Assembly (NCBI RefSeq): GCF_002277025.1
Contig: NZ_NIWD01000007.1
Coordinates: 202,389 to 266,388, forward strand
Direction of reading: 5' to 3'
Length of the DNA: 64,000 bases
DNA from: Sphingopyxis sp. GW247-27LB
Lineage (GTDB): Bacteria > Pseudomonadota > Alphaproteobacteria > Sphingomonadales > Sphingomonadaceae
Shown: positions 30,227-43,452 of the stretch, piece by piece
How positions within the stretch are numbered: position 1 is the first letter of the stretch
Layout of the letters: each line of letters begins with the position of its first letter
Notes under the pieces: model-generated
Told to the model about the DNA's origin: nothing
Database searches by the model: none
What the model saw: only the letters and a program-made list of their open reading frames with translations
Made by a program: the position numbers and the translations under genes

Positions 30227-30898
30227 TTAGAAATCGACATCCTCGTAATATTTCGGCGGCGACACGATCTCCATCCGCTCCGCCAGCAGCGGGCGGAAGC
30301 TCGGGCGCGATTTCAGGCCCGAATACCAGCCCTTGGTCTGTTCGTGGCCGGTCCAGTCGATGCCGCCGAGATAGTCGGCGACCGAGATATGCGCCGCGGC
30401 GGCGAGGTCGGCGAGGCTCATCGTCGCACCGGCGAGCCAGGTGCGGTGGTCGATCAGATAGTCGACATAGTCGAGATGGTTGTTCGCGGCCTTCATCGCC
30501 TCGCGCAGCGCGCCGCCGTCGGGCGGCTGGCGGTGGACGATGCGCTTCTGCATCCGCTCGAACAGCAGCGGGCCGGTGACCTCATAATAGAAATCCTGGT
30601 CGAACCAGGCGACGAGGCGGCGGATTTCGGCGCGGTTGGCCGCCGTGCCGTTGATCATCGCCTTGCCCTCGACGGTTTCCTCGAAATATTCGGCGATCGC
30701 GGCGCTGTCGATGAGCACCTGACCGCGTTCCTGGTCGACCATCACCGGGGTGCGGCCCGCCGGGTTGAGGTCGATGAACTCGTCGCGGCGCTCCCACGGC
30801 GATTCGCGCAGCAGTTCGTAGCCCACGCCCTTTTCGCCGAGCAAAAGCCGAATCTTGCGCGAAAAGGGACACAAGGGGAATTGGTAGAGTTGCCACAT
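30227..30898 (-). CDS. Glutathione S-transferase family protein
   Basis: A 223-residue GST. The N-terminal thioredoxin-like domain begins LYQFPLCPFSRKIRLLL, with a candidate catalytic Cys10 in CPFS, NPAGRTPVMVD near 44-54 and a DSAAIAEYFEE glutathione-binding loop near 64-74. The C-terminal helical domain has WLAGATMSLADLAAAAHIS. ATG at 30898 is preferred; a start at 30934 would add twelve charged residues in front of the first beta strand. Substrate unknown. Confidence 0.85.
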   Translation of the reverse strand: MWQLYQFPLCPFSRKIRLLLGEKGVGYELLRESPWERRDEFIDLNPAGRTPVMVDQERGQVLIDSAAIAEYFEETVEGKAMINGTAANRAEIRRLVAWFDQDFYYEVTGPLLFERMQKRIVHRQPPDGGALREAMKAANNHLDYVDYLIDHRTWLAGATMSLADLAAAAHISVADYLGGIDWTGHEQTKGWYSGLKSRPSFRPLLAERMEIVSPPKYYEDVDF

Positions 30899-30986
30899 GG
30901 GTTCGGCATAGCGGCAGCGGGGCCGCGCGCGCAACGGCTATGGCGCCCAATAAACAGGGACTGTCCCTATTTATCCACCAAAGGGA

Positions 30987-31415
30987 TCAGCGCCGCGCGG
31001 CGTCGCGCTCGCGTTCCCACTGCGCGGCCATGTCGCGCGCCATGTCCTTGAGCACGGGGGCGTAGGCGGCCATCGCGGCGGCCATGTGACCCGCTATGCG
31101 CGTGCCGGCGCGGACGTCGCTGCCGAGGCGTTCGCCATAATCGGGGTCGCGGCCGGCGAGTTCGCCGAGCGTCGCGTCGGGCGGGATGTAGGCGGCGTCG
31201 GATTCGGGATCGGCGCGCGCGACCGCTTCGGCGAGCGGGCCGACGTTGAGCCGCATCAGCGCGTCGACGAGCGCGGTGACCGTGTCGGCCATGCGATCCT
31301 GCGCGACCGGGTCGCCAAGCACCGCGGCGGCGGTATCGCCGTCGGCGGCGAAGGCTGGAAGCGGCGCGGCGAGCGCGAGCAGGGGGAGGGCGATCAGGGG
31401 CAGGCGGCGGGTCAT
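30987..31415 (-). CDS. Secreted protein of unknown function
   Basis: A 142-residue predicted periplasmic protein with a signal peptide (MTRRLPLIALPLLALAAPLPAFA, cleaved about residue 23). The rest is mostly helical and acidic, without cysteine; IPPDATLGELAGRDPDYGERL near 76-97 is the least repetitive part, and the C-terminus (AQWERERDAARR) is charged. I do not recognise the family. It stands alone between the GST gene and a palindromic repeat. Confidence 0.65.
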   Translation of the reverse strand: MTRRLPLIALPLLALAAPLPAFAADGDTAAAVLGDPVAQDRMADTVTALVDALMRLNVGPLAEAVARADPESDAAYIPPDATLGELAGRDPDYGERLGSDVRAGTRIAGHMAAAMAAYAPVLKDMARDMAAQWERERDAARR

Positions 31416-31558
31416 GGCAGCATCTTTCCATAAGGACGTGAGGCTATTAAGCCGCGCCCTTTACGCGATGGACGCTTTCACTGCGCTGAACGCTGCCACA
31501 TGTGCGATGAGACGCGCCGGCGGTGCGGCGAACCAACTCATCGCCAATGCCTTGTTCC

Positions 31559-31633
31559 GTCATTGCGAGCGAAGCGAAGCAATCCAGGGCGGTCTATGCC
31601 TGCCCTGGATTGCTTCGCTTCGCTCGCAATGAC
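31559..31633. repeat. Palindromic intergenic repeat, family A (second copy)
   Basis: GTCATTGCGAGCGAAGCGAA at the left is answered by its exact reverse complement at the right; the arms end in AATCCAGGGC/GCCCTGGATT around a short loop. It shares the core with 81-154 but has perfect arms. It lies 45 bp beyond the gltB stop and may act as its transcript end. Confidence 0.85.
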
Positions 31634-31678
31634 GAAAGGGGTTGGCCCACTCTTCCCCCGAAGAAGGGAAGATCGACG

Positions 31679-36205
<4,527 letters not shown>

Positions 36206-36225
36206 GTCTTCGTTCCTGGCGGGAC

Positions 36226-36257
36226 CTCGTCACCCCGGCGGAGACCGGGGCGACGAG
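36226..36257. repeat. Hairpin repeat between the DUF2059 gene and gltB
   Basis: CTCGTCACCCCGG (36226-36238) pairs with CCGGGGCGACGAG (36245-36257) around CGGAGA, with one mismatch. The GTCACCCCGGCGGAGACCGG core resembles a repeat common in sphingomonad genomes. It sits in the 58-bp space before gltB and could modulate gltB expression within the operon. Confidence 0.6.
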
Positions 36258-36263
36258 GGGTCC

Positions 36264-37454
36264 TTAGTCTGTTGATGGCGTCTTCTTGCGGGCGTTGGCG
36301 ACCGCCTCTTCCTGCGCGTCGAACGCGGCCGAGGAGGCGTTGCTGGCAGCCTCTTCGAGCTGCTCGACCCGCTGGCGGTCGGCTTCCGACCAATTGCCGC
36401 GGTCATAGGCGGGGTCGTCGATCGCGGCATCGGCGGCGGCTGCCGCCGCATCCGCCGCATCGGCGGCCACGGCCGCTTCGGCCCCATCGGCCGCGGCGTC
36501 AGCGGCCTCGTCCGAGCCGCTCCAATCGTCGCTCGGCGCGGCTTCGACGGCTTCGGTTTCGGTCGCCGCCTCGCTCCACATGTCGCGATTGTCCTTCAGC
36601 GTCTGGACGTCGACCTTCATCAGCTTGGCGAGCTTGTTCATCTCGGTATCGCTGAGGTCGGCGAGCCCCTTTTCCTTGGGCAGCTCCTTGAGCTGGCCCT
36701 CGATCGTCGGCGCGCGGTCGATGAACTTGGTGACCAGCGGCGGGACCGCCTTCATCATCGCCAGCATCACCTCGGGATCGGCCTGCAGCGCGAGCGATTC
36801 GCCAGCGTAGGACTGTCCCGCCGGGGTCGCGAAGAAGGCGTTGAGCTCGGTGAGCTGGCCGGCCGAGAATTTGCGGGCATAGGCCTTGGCGAGCCCTGCG
36901 CGCATCGGCGGCTCGAGGTCGGCGAGCGCCTCGCTGATCAGCGGCCTGATCACCTTCATCACCTGATCCTCGCGCTCCTTGCGGTGCGGGTCGAACAGGT
37001 CGGCGACGGCATTTTTGGTGTCGGCGTCGAGCGCCGCGATCCGGTCGCTTTCGACCCCGGTCTTGATCGACAGCGACAGGTCCGAATTGCCGCCCGTTTC
37101 CTCCAGGATGGTGCGCAGCATCTTGCCGTACAGATTGTCCATCATCTTTTCGAGGCTGCCATCGGGGATCAGCGCGGCGGTCGTGCGCTCCGCCAGCGTC
37201 AGGCGCGCGGGCTCGATCGGCGGCAGATCGCTGGTGTCGAACATCTTCTCGACGAGCGCGATCGCCGCGTCCATTTCCTTCTGCATCTTCGCCTTGGCGT
37301 TGGCGAGCGCCGCCTCGGTTTCTGCATCGGCCGGCGTCGCGGCGTCCTGAGCGACGGTTTCGGCGGCGGGCGCTTCCTGCGCCAAGACGGCGGCGGGAAG
37401 GGGCGCGGCGAGCATCGCGCCGGCCAGCAACATAGTCCTGAATTTGTTGGTCAT
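36264..37454 (-). CDS. DUF2059-domain secreted protein (long form)
   Basis: A 396-residue predicted periplasmic protein: signal peptide (1-25, ending AVLAQ), then two stretches that look like DUF2059 units (about 85-130 and 190-245; the second has ARKFSAGQLTELNAFFATPAGQSYAGES). From 295 on it is an acidic Ala-rich tail with many AAD/DAA repeats, ending in a coiled-coil-like segment (SEADRQRVEQLEEAASNAS). The function of DUF2059 is unknown. It is preceded after 24 bp by a shorter paralogue and followed by gltB. Confidence 0.75.
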   Translation of the reverse strand: MTNKFRTMLLAGAMLAAPLPAAVLAQEAPAAETVAQDAATPADAETEAALANAKAKMQKEMDAAIALVEKMFDTSDLPPIEPARLTLAERTTAALIPDGSLEKMMDNLYGKMLRTILEETGGNSDLSLSIKTGVESDRIAALDADTKNAVADLFDPHRKEREDQVMKVIRPLISEALADLEPPMRAGLAKAYARKFSAGQLTELNAFFATPAGQSYAGESLALQADPEVMLAMMKAVPPLVTKFIDRAPTIEGQLKELPKEKGLADLSDTEMNKLAKLMKVDVQTLKDNRDMWSEAATETEAVEAAPSDDWSGSDEAADAAADGAEAAVAADAADAAAAAADAAIDDPAYDRGNWSEADRQRVEQLEEAASNASSAAFDAQEEAVANARKKTPSTD

Positions 37455-37478
37455 CTCGATATCCCTGTCTCTGTTCGC

Positions 37479-38078
37479 TCAGGATTGCGGCGCGGCTTCG
37501 GTCGCGACGCCGGCGGCTTCCAGTTCTTTGCGCAGCCGCTCGAGTTCCTGGGGCAGCCGCTCCATACCGGTCGCCATCGACTGACGCTGCCATGCGGCGA
37601 TATCGGGATCGGACATGATCTTCAGCGACTCGGCCATGTAGATGCGACCCGTCGGCGTGCGAAAGAAGGTCTCGATTTCGCCGAGCTGCGCCACGGTGAA
37701 GCGGCGGGCGTAGGCGCGGGCCATCGCGTCGAACAGGCCGGGCAACTGGGCGTCGATCTGCTGCGCCGTCAGCTGCTGCTGGCGCTCGACGAATCGGTCA
37801 AAGACCGCCTTGGCCTTTGGATTGGCGGCGAACCCCTCGGTGCCGAAATGCTGCTGGATGCCCGCCGAGATGTTCGCCATCGTCACCGCGACGAGTTGCC
37901 CCATCATTTCCTTGCGCTGGGCGGCCGGCATCATCACCTCGATCAGGCTATCCGCGGCGGCGATCCGACCGGGCGCGAGCGTTTCCGCCGCGGATGCGGC
38001 GGCGGGGGCCGCCTCCTGCGCGTGGAGCGGCGACGCGGCGAGCGCAGCGGCGAGCAGCATATATTTCCAGGTCGACAT
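37479..38078 (-). CDS. DUF2059-domain secreted protein (short form)
   Basis: A 199-residue protein with a signal peptide (MSTWKYMLLAAALAASPLHA) and one DUF2059 unit: YARRFTVAQLGEIETFFRTPTGRIYMAESL near 129-158. It is clearly related to the downstream long form in this segment, so the pair may come from a duplication. ATG at 38078; the open frame upstream overlaps gltD in another reading frame. It begins 23 bp after gltD, suggesting co-transcription. Confidence 0.8.
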   Translation of the reverse strand: MSTWKYMLLAAALAASPLHAQEAAPAAASAAETLAPGRIAAADSLIEVMMPAAQRKEMMGQLVAVTMANISAGIQQHFGTEGFAANPKAKAVFDRFVERQQQLTAQQIDAQLPGLFDAMARAYARRFTVAQLGEIETFFRTPTGRIYMAESLKIMSDPDIAAWQRQSMATGMERLPQELERLRKELEAAGVATEAAPQS

Positions 38079-38101
38079 ATGGTGATTCCTTCCCCTGTTG
38101 G

Positions 38102-39544
38102 TCAGGCGGCCTTCTTTTCGCTTTTTGCTTTCGCCTTCAACCATTTCGACATTTGTTCGCTGACATCGCGCCCGTCGCGGATGCCCCAGACGACCAGGCT
38201 GGCGCCGCGGACGATGTCGCCCGCGGCGAAGACGCCCGACAGGCTGGTCATCATCGTCTGGTGATCGACGCGCAGCGTGCCCCAGCGCGTGACGCTGAGA
38301 TCGGGCGAACCGAAGAGGTGCGGCAGCTCCTCGGGGTCGAAGCCCAGGGCCTTGATCACCATGTCGGCGGGGAGGTCGAAGGCGCGGCCCGGGTCGGGCT
38401 CGGGGCTGCGGCGGCCGCTGGCGTCGGGGGCGCCGAGGCGCATCCCCTTGACCGCGACCTCCTTGACCGATGTGCCGGCGGTGAAGCGTTCGGGAGCGGA
38501 GAGCCAGACGAACTCGACGCCTTCCTCCTCGGCATTGGCGACCTCGCGCTGCGAGCCCGGCATATTCTCTCGGTCGCGGCGATAGAGGCATTTGACCGAC
38601 TTCGCGCCCTGACGCACCGCGGTGCGGACGCAGTCCATCGCGGTGTCGCCGCCGCCGATCACGACGACGTGCTTGCCCGCCGCATCGAGGCGACCGTCCT
38701 CGAATTCGGGGACGGCGTCGCCGAAGCCCTTGCGGTTCGAGGCGATCAGATAGTCGAGCGCGGCGACGACGCCCGCGGCCTCGTTGCCCGGCACATTGAT
38801 CTCGCGCGCCTTGTAGACGCCGGTGGCGATCAGGATCGCGTCGTGCTTCGCGCGGAGCTGGTCGAGCGTCGCGTCGCCGCCGACTTCGAAGCCGAGGTGG
38901 AAGTGGATGCCGCTGGCCGCGAGCCGCTCGACGCGGCGCATCACCACATCCTTCTCGAGCTTGAAGCCGGGGATGCCATAGGTGAGCAGCCCGCCGGCGC
39001 GGTCGTGGCGATCGTAGACATGCACCTCATGCCCCTCGACGCGCAGATATTCGGCCGCCGTCAGCCCCGCGGGCCCGGCGCCGATGATGCCGATGGACTG
39101 GCCCGTCGCGGGGCCGGCATGAACCGGCTCGACCCAGCCTTCGGCCCAGGCGGTGTCGGTGATATATTTCTCGACGCTGCCGATCGTCACCGCGCCGTGG
39201 CCCGAAAATTCGATCACGCAATTGCCCTCGCACAGCCGGTCCTGCGGGCAGATGCGGCCGCAGATCTCGGGCATGGTCGAGGTCGCGTTGCTGAGCTCAT
39301 AGGCCTCGCGCAGCCGCCCCTCGGCGGTCAGGCGCAGCCAGTCGGGGATATGGTTGTGCAGCGGGCAATGCACCGAGCAATAGGGAACGCCGCACTGCGA
39401 GCAGCGCGCCGCCTGCGCGTCGGCGTCGGGCGCGGCGTAGCGTTCGGCGATCTCCCGGAAATCGCGCGCGCGCTCTTCGGGCGAGCGCTTGTCGGGGTAG
39501 GATTGTTCGCGCCCCACAAATTGGAGCATGCGGTCGGCAGCCAT
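38102..39544 (-). CDS. gltD: Glutamate synthase (NADPH) small subunit GltD
   Basis: A 480-residue FAD/NADPH iron-sulfur protein that supplies electrons to GltB. N-terminal 4Fe-4S cysteines are in CSQCGVPYCSVHCPLHNHIP and CGRICPQDRLCEGNC, the FAD loop GIIGAGPAGLTAAEYL is near 150, and the NADPH loop VVIGGGDTAMDC near 290. It is the first gene of the probable operon gltD - DUF2059 - DUF2059 - gltB, an order in which the two subunits are not neighbours. Confidence 0.96.
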   Translation of the reverse strand: MAADRMLQFVGREQSYPDKRSPEERARDFREIAERYAAPDADAQAARCSQCGVPYCSVHCPLHNHIPDWLRLTAEGRLREAYELSNATSTMPEICGRICPQDRLCEGNCVIEFSGHGAVTIGSVEKYITDTAWAEGWVEPVHAGPATGQSIGIIGAGPAGLTAAEYLRVEGHEVHVYDRHDRAGGLLTYGIPGFKLEKDVVMRRVERLAASGIHFHLGFEVGGDATLDQLRAKHDAILIATGVYKAREINVPGNEAAGVVAALDYLIASNRKGFGDAVPEFEDGRLDAAGKHVVVIGGGDTAMDCVRTAVRQGAKSVKCLYRRDRENMPGSQREVANAEEEGVEFVWLSAPERFTAGTSVKEVAVKGMRLGAPDASGRRSPEPDPGRAFDLPADMVIKALGFDPEELPHLFGSPDLSVTRWGTLRVDHQTMMTSLSGVFAAGDIVRGASLVVWGIRDGRDVSEQMSKWLKAKAKSEKKAA

Positions 39545-39610
39545 GCAAATTTCCCTTCGTTGGAAGGTCGGATGCAGGACGCGCCGCGCGCTGTCACGGA
39601 CGAAATGCCG

Positions 39611-39703
39611 TATAGGACAATATTATTGACATAAATTTTGGGTCTGTCAGACCGCTAAGGTATCTTGCGCAATTATCTTTCGCGATTTAGTCCTATATCG
39701 GAC
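39611..39703. promoter_or_regulatory. Inverted sites in the gltD/uppP intergenic region
   Basis: Three symmetric elements lie in this AT-richer stretch: TATAGGAC (39611-39618) with its inverse GTCCTATA (39690-39697), GGTCTGTCAGACC (39641-39653, 6-bp arms around one base), and GTCCTATATCGGAC (39690-39703). They are suitable operators for the gltD operon promoter. No binding protein is identified, and a clear -35/-10 pair was not settled. Confidence 0.4.
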
Positions 39704-40501
39704 CTATCTCATGGCGAGCCAGACCAGCGCCGCGCCGCCGACGATGATTCGGTACCAGGCGAAAGGCGCGAAGCCATAGCGGGTGACGACCGCGAGGAAG
39801 GCCTTGATCACCGCCCAGGCGACGACGAAGGAAACCAGCGCCCCCACCGCGATCAGCCCGAGGTCGCCCGTCGTGATCGCGTCGCGATGCTTGAAGAGCT
39901 GGAGCACGGTCGCCCCCGTCAGCGTCGGCAGCGCGAGGAAGAAGCTGAACTCGGCGGCGGTCTTGCGATCGACGCCGAGCGACATCGCGCCCATGATCGT
40001 CGCGCCCGAGCGGCTGACCCCGGGGATCATCGCGAGGCACTGGACGAGGCCGACGAGGATCGACTGGCGCGTCGTCAGTGCGGCGACTCCGCCGCTCTCC
40101 TTCGGTTTGGCGAAGCGCTCGACGAGCAATATGCCGAAACCGCCGATCACCAGCGCCCAGGCGACGACGACGGCGTTTTCGAGCAGCAGCTCGATCTGGT
40201 CGCCGAAAGCGAGCCCGAGGATCACGGCGGGGAAGAAGGCGAGGAGCAGGTTGCGCACGAAGGCGATGGCGACGGGATCGCGGCGGAACAGGCCGACGAA
40301 CATGTCCCAGAAGAGGTGGCGATAGAGGACGACGATCGCGAGGATCGCGCCGGGCTGGATCGCGATGTTGAAGATCGCCCATTTCGACGCGTCATAGCCG
40401 AGCAGCTCGGTCGCGAGGATCAGGTGCCCGGTCGAGGAGACGGGCAGGAATTCGGTCAGCCCCTCGACGATGCCGAGGATGATCGCGGTCAGCCAGATCA
40501 A
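39704..40501 (-). CDS. uppP: Undecaprenyl-diphosphate phosphatase UppP (BacA)
   Basis: A 265-residue polytopic membrane enzyme that recycles the undecaprenyl carrier for peptidoglycan and other glycans. The two catalytic motifs EGLTEFLPVSSTGHL (13-27) and PGVSRSGATI (near 160) are intact, and seven to eight helices are visible. GGAGC precedes the ATG. It probably shares no promoter with gltD, which lies downstream on the same strand. Confidence 0.95.
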   Translation of the reverse strand: MIWLTAIILGIVEGLTEFLPVSSTGHLILATELLGYDASKWAIFNIAIQPGAILAIVVLYRHLFWDMFVGLFRRDPVAIAFVRNLLLAFFPAVILGLAFGDQIELLLENAVVVAWALVIGGFGILLVERFAKPKESGGVAALTTRQSILVGLVQCLAMIPGVSRSGATIMGAMSLGVDRKTAAEFSFFLALPTLTGATVLQLFKHRDAITTGDLGLIAVGALVSFVVAWAVIKAFLAVVTRYGFAPFAWYRIIVGGAALVWLAMR

Positions 40502-40683
40502 CGGGGTGCTCCTTTGGCGGCGGCGCAGCGGACGGGGCAGGGCAGGGTCATGCGCGAATCCTGATGGGGAAAGATAGGCGAAAGGGCGCCCGACGCATGC
40601 CGGACGCCCTGTCCTGAAACGCTCTTATGCCGCGGCCGGCGCTTTTGCCAAGCGGCGCGAAAGCCGCAGGTCGCCGCTGCGGC

Positions 40684-41622
40684 TCACTGCGCCGCAATCT
40701 CGGCGAAGCGGCCGTGGCGGCGATATTGCACGAGCCAGCCCTCGGCGATCGAAGCGAGCGAGGCCGGCGCGATGCCGAGCGCCGCGAGTCCTTCGGCGTC
40801 GGGCGCGACGACATTCTCCGATTGCAGCATCAGCCACTGGTCCTTGGTGATCGGCGCGCCGGGCGCCCAGCCAAGCCCGCTCGCGAGCGCCGAAGCGACG
40901 GCGTCTGGCACGTCGACGAACAGCCGCCTGCGCCCGGTGGTGTCGGCGATCCAGCGCAGCAGCGCCGCCATCGTCAGCACCTGCGGCCCGCCGAGCTCGA
41001 AGGTGCGGCCCGCGGCGGAAGCCTCGAGCGCCGCGACCACCGCGTCGGCGACGTCGCCGACATAGACCGGCTGGAATTTTGCCGCGGGGGCGATCACCGG
41101 GATGGCCGGCGACAGGCGGATCATCGCGGCGAAGCGATTGATGAAATGATCCTCGCGGCCGAAGACGATCGAAGGGCGCAGGATGACGGCGCCTGGGAAA
41201 GCCGCGCGCACCGCCGCCTCGCCGTCGCCCTTGCTGCGGCCATAGGCCGAGGCGCTCGCCGGGTCGGCGCCGATCGCCGAGAGATGGATGAGAGCACGCA
41301 CGCCGGTCGCCCTCGCCGCCGCCGCGACATGGCCGGCGCCGTCGGCCTGCACGGCCTGCATATCGTCGAAGCTGCCGGCGAGGTTGATCACCGCGTCGCT
41401 GCCCGCGACCGCGCGCGCGACGCTCGCCGCGTCGCGGACGTCGGCGGCGACGAACTGCGTCTGGCCGAGCCCGCCGAGCGGCTTCAGGAAGGTCGCGGCG
41501 CGCGGCTTGCGCTGCGCGACGCGAACCCGCGCGCCGCGGGCGAGCAGCCTCTGCACGACATAGCGCCCGATAAAGCCGCCGCCGCCCAGCACCGTGATCA
41601 ATTGCCCATCGAGGTTCCGCAT
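40684..41622 (-). CDS. Complex I NDUFA9-like NAD(P)-binding protein
   Basis: A 312-residue atypical SDR. The N-terminal ITVLGGGGFIGRYVVQRLLARG (residues 9-30) has the GxxGxxG loop, LIHLSAIGADPASASAYGRSK (about 114-134) is the family's active-site region, and FGREDHFINRFA near 156 is typical of the NDUFA9 group. In proteobacteria the role is uncertain (quinone or complex I associated). It ends 182 bp before uppP. Confidence 0.8.
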   Translation of the reverse strand: MRNLDGQLITVLGGGGFIGRYVVQRLLARGARVRVAQRKPRAATFLKPLGGLGQTQFVAADVRDAASVARAVAGSDAVINLAGSFDDMQAVQADGAGHVAAAARATGVRALIHLSAIGADPASASAYGRSKGDGEAAVRAAFPGAVILRPSIVFGREDHFINRFAAMIRLSPAIPVIAPAAKFQPVYVGDVADAVVAALEASAAGRTFELGGPQVLTMAALLRWIADTTGRRRLFVDVPDAVASALASGLGWAPGAPITKDQWLMLQSENVVAPDAEGLAALGIAPASLASIAEGWLVQYRRHGRFAEIAAQ

Positions 41623-41815
41623 GTCGTCCGTCCGTGATTCTGTCCCGGCGCCGCGCGCCGCTGGGCTTCCCATGCCGCGAAGCGCCGGATGGAGCAAGGG
41701 GCGACGCCGCCCCCGCCGACGCAAAACGCCCGCCCCGGAAGAAAATATGCGGCATCGCCCCCAGCGCGGTTGACAAGCAACAGCCCCCACCGCTAAGCGC
41801 CCGCTCCTACCCCGT

Positions 41816-41903
41816 GCCCAGATGGCGGAATTGGTAGACGCACCAGCTTCAGGTGCTGGCGATCGCAAGGTCGTGGAGGTTCGAGTCCTCTTCTGGGCAC
41901 CAG
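41816..41903 (+). tRNA. tRNA-Leu (anticodon CAG)
   Basis: Acceptor arms GCCCAGA and TCTGGGC pair, with discriminator A and encoded CCA at 41901-41903. The D-arm region GGCGGAATTGGTAGACGC, the anticodon stem-loop CCAGC-TTCAGGT-GCTGG with CAG, a long variable arm as in class II tRNAs and the T-loop GGTTCGAGTCC are all present. It is the integration site of the element that follows. Confidence 0.97.
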
Positions 41904-42003
41904 TGACCTTTCCGGCAACGTCCGGGAACGTCCAGCAAGCGGCTGGTTTTCCACCGTTTTTCGATGAGAATCGCTGAATGGAATCCAGGCTGATCCAGCC
42001 GGA

Positions 42004-42075
42004 ACCATCAGCGTACCATCAGCTTTGATGGTGTTTTTGATGGTTCCGGTCAGCCTCTTGCAGGTGAAACCATCA
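42004..42075. promoter_or_regulatory. Five ACCATCA sites upstream of the integrase
   Basis: ACCATCA occurs at 42004-42010, 42015-42021 and 42069-42075 and inverted (TGATGGT) at 42026-42032 and 42038-42044. The outer pair extends to CCGGAACCATCA (41999-42010) / TGATGGTTCCGG (42038-42049). The last copy touches the integrase ATG. Such iterated sites between tRNA and integrase suit arm-type integrase or excisionase binding and integrase autoregulation. Confidence 0.6.
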
Positions 42076-43310
42076 TGACGCTTACCCACATCCAGATTTC
42101 GAACGCCAAGCCCGCAGAAAAGGCCTATAAAATGGCCGATAGCGATGCCCTATATCTCGTGGTCAGACCGAGCGGAGCAAAGGTCTGGCGAATGAACTAT
42201 CGTCACCTGGGCCGACAAAAGACTCTCTACTTCGGTTCGTGGCCTGATATTGGAATTGCTTCCGCTCGGGAACTGCGCGACGCAGCGCGAAAGCTGCTTC
42301 TTGCAGGGCTCGATCCGGCCGCGGAAAAGAAGGTCGAACGGATCACCCGAAAGATCGCCGAGGACAACACGTTCAAGACGATCGCAGAGGAATGGCTGGC
42401 GAAAAACGAACGGGAAGAGCGCGCGGCCGTCACGCTTCGCAAAATTCGCTGGCTCCTCGATATCGCCAATCCACTGATCGGCAGCCGTCCGATCTCGAAA
42501 ATCACGCCCCAGGAGGTTCTGGCCGTACTCCGTAAGGTCGAGGCCAATGGACGGTATGAAAGTGCGCGTCGGATGCGCAGCGTGATCAGCAGGGTCTTCC
42601 GATACGCGATCGCCACCGCAAGGGCGGACCGTGATCTTGCGGCTGACTTGCGCGGCGCGCTCACGGCTCCGAAGGTAAAGCACCACGCCGCGATCACGAC
42701 CCGCAAGGAAACAGGGGCGCTCCTGCGCGCTATCGAAGGATATGCTGGTCACGAAATCACGGCAATTGCGCTGCGACTGACGCCGCATGTCTTCGTGAGG
42801 CCGGGCGAACTGCGACAGGCGGAATGGACGGAGATCGATGTCGAGGACGCGGTGTGGACGATCCCGGCCGACAAGATGAAAATGCGCCGTCAGCATTGTG
42901 TCCCGCTGTCCAGGCAGGTTCTCGAAATGCTTGAAGCGCTGCACGGCCTCACGGGCCATGGGCAATTTCTGTTCCCCTCATTTCGAACTTCCCGGCGGTG
43001 CATGTCCGAGAATACGGTGAGCGCGGCCCTTCGGCGTCTCGGCTATAGCCGCGAGGAGATGACGGCGCATGGCTTCCGTTCGACAGCCGCGACTCTTCTC
43101 AACCAGATGGGCATGTGGCATCCCGATGCGATCGAGAGGCAGCTCGCGCATCTGGATGCAAACGCGACGCGGCGAATCTACACGCGCGGCGAATATTGGG
43201 ATGAGCGTGTGCGCATGATGCAGCACTGGTCGGACTATCTCGACCAGCTCCGCGATGGCGCACAGATTGTGCGGCCATCTTTTCAGAGGGGCGGCCGAAT
43301 GACTGCCTAG
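42075..43310 (+). CDS. Tyrosine recombinase/integrase, P4 (DUF4102) type
   Basis: A 411-residue integrase. The N-terminal DUF4102 arm-binding domain starts with AKPAEKAYKMADSDALYLVVRPSGAKVW (about 12-39), a core-binding domain follows (about 100-190), then the catalytic domain with R near 241 (RPGELR), HGFR near 331 and the tyrosine near 368 (RRIYTRGEYWDERVRMMQHWSDYLD). It should insert and excise the element at the tRNA-Leu 171 bp upstream. All catalytic residues are present. Confidence 0.93.
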   Translation: MTLTHIQISNAKPAEKAYKMADSDALYLVVRPSGAKVWRMNYRHLGRQKTLYFGSWPDIGIASARELRDAARKLLLAGLDPAAEKKVERITRKIAEDNTFKTIAEEWLAKNEREERAAVTLRKIRWLLDIANPLIGSRPISKITPQEVLAVLRKVEANGRYESARRMRSVISRVFRYAIATARADRDLAADLRGALTAPKVKHHAAITTRKETGALLRAIEGYAGHEITAIALRLTPHVFVRPGELRQAEWTEIDVEDAVWTIPADKMKMRRQHCVPLSRQVLEMLEALHGLTGHGQFLFPSFRTSRRCMSENTVSAALRRLGYSREEMTAHGFRSTAATLLNQMGMWHPDAIERQLAHLDANATRRIYTRGEYWDERVRMMQHWSDYLDQLRDGAQIVRPSFQRGGRMTA

Positions 43311-43333
43311 CGCGCTCAGGTTTTGCGGTAGTA

Positions 43334-43452
43334 CGTTCATATATTTATGTATATTTTATGAGGTAACGATCATAAATTTACGATCAAAATATCTTGATAT
43401 GTTCATATTTATATATACATCTTAGGCTCATCAGGACATATATATATGAACG
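43334..43452. promoter_or_regulatory. AT-rich control region with three copies of a GTTCATAT motif
   Basis: CGTTCATATATTTATGTATA (43334-43353), TGTTCATATTTATATATACA (43400-43419) and an inverted copy, ACATATATATATGAACG (43436-43452), share the same core. The inverted copy covers the start codon at 43446. The region is far more AT-rich than its surroundings. It probably holds the promoter and operators of the A/B pair, bound by the HTH protein itself; that is inference. Confidence 0.5.

Noticed and set aside
30946..30975. AGGGACTGTCCCT between GST and the secreted protein as a terminator
   Set aside because: The palindrome leaves a loop of only one base if fully paired and is flanked by AT-rich bases on both sides; it may be a repeat fragment, but the evidence is too thin.
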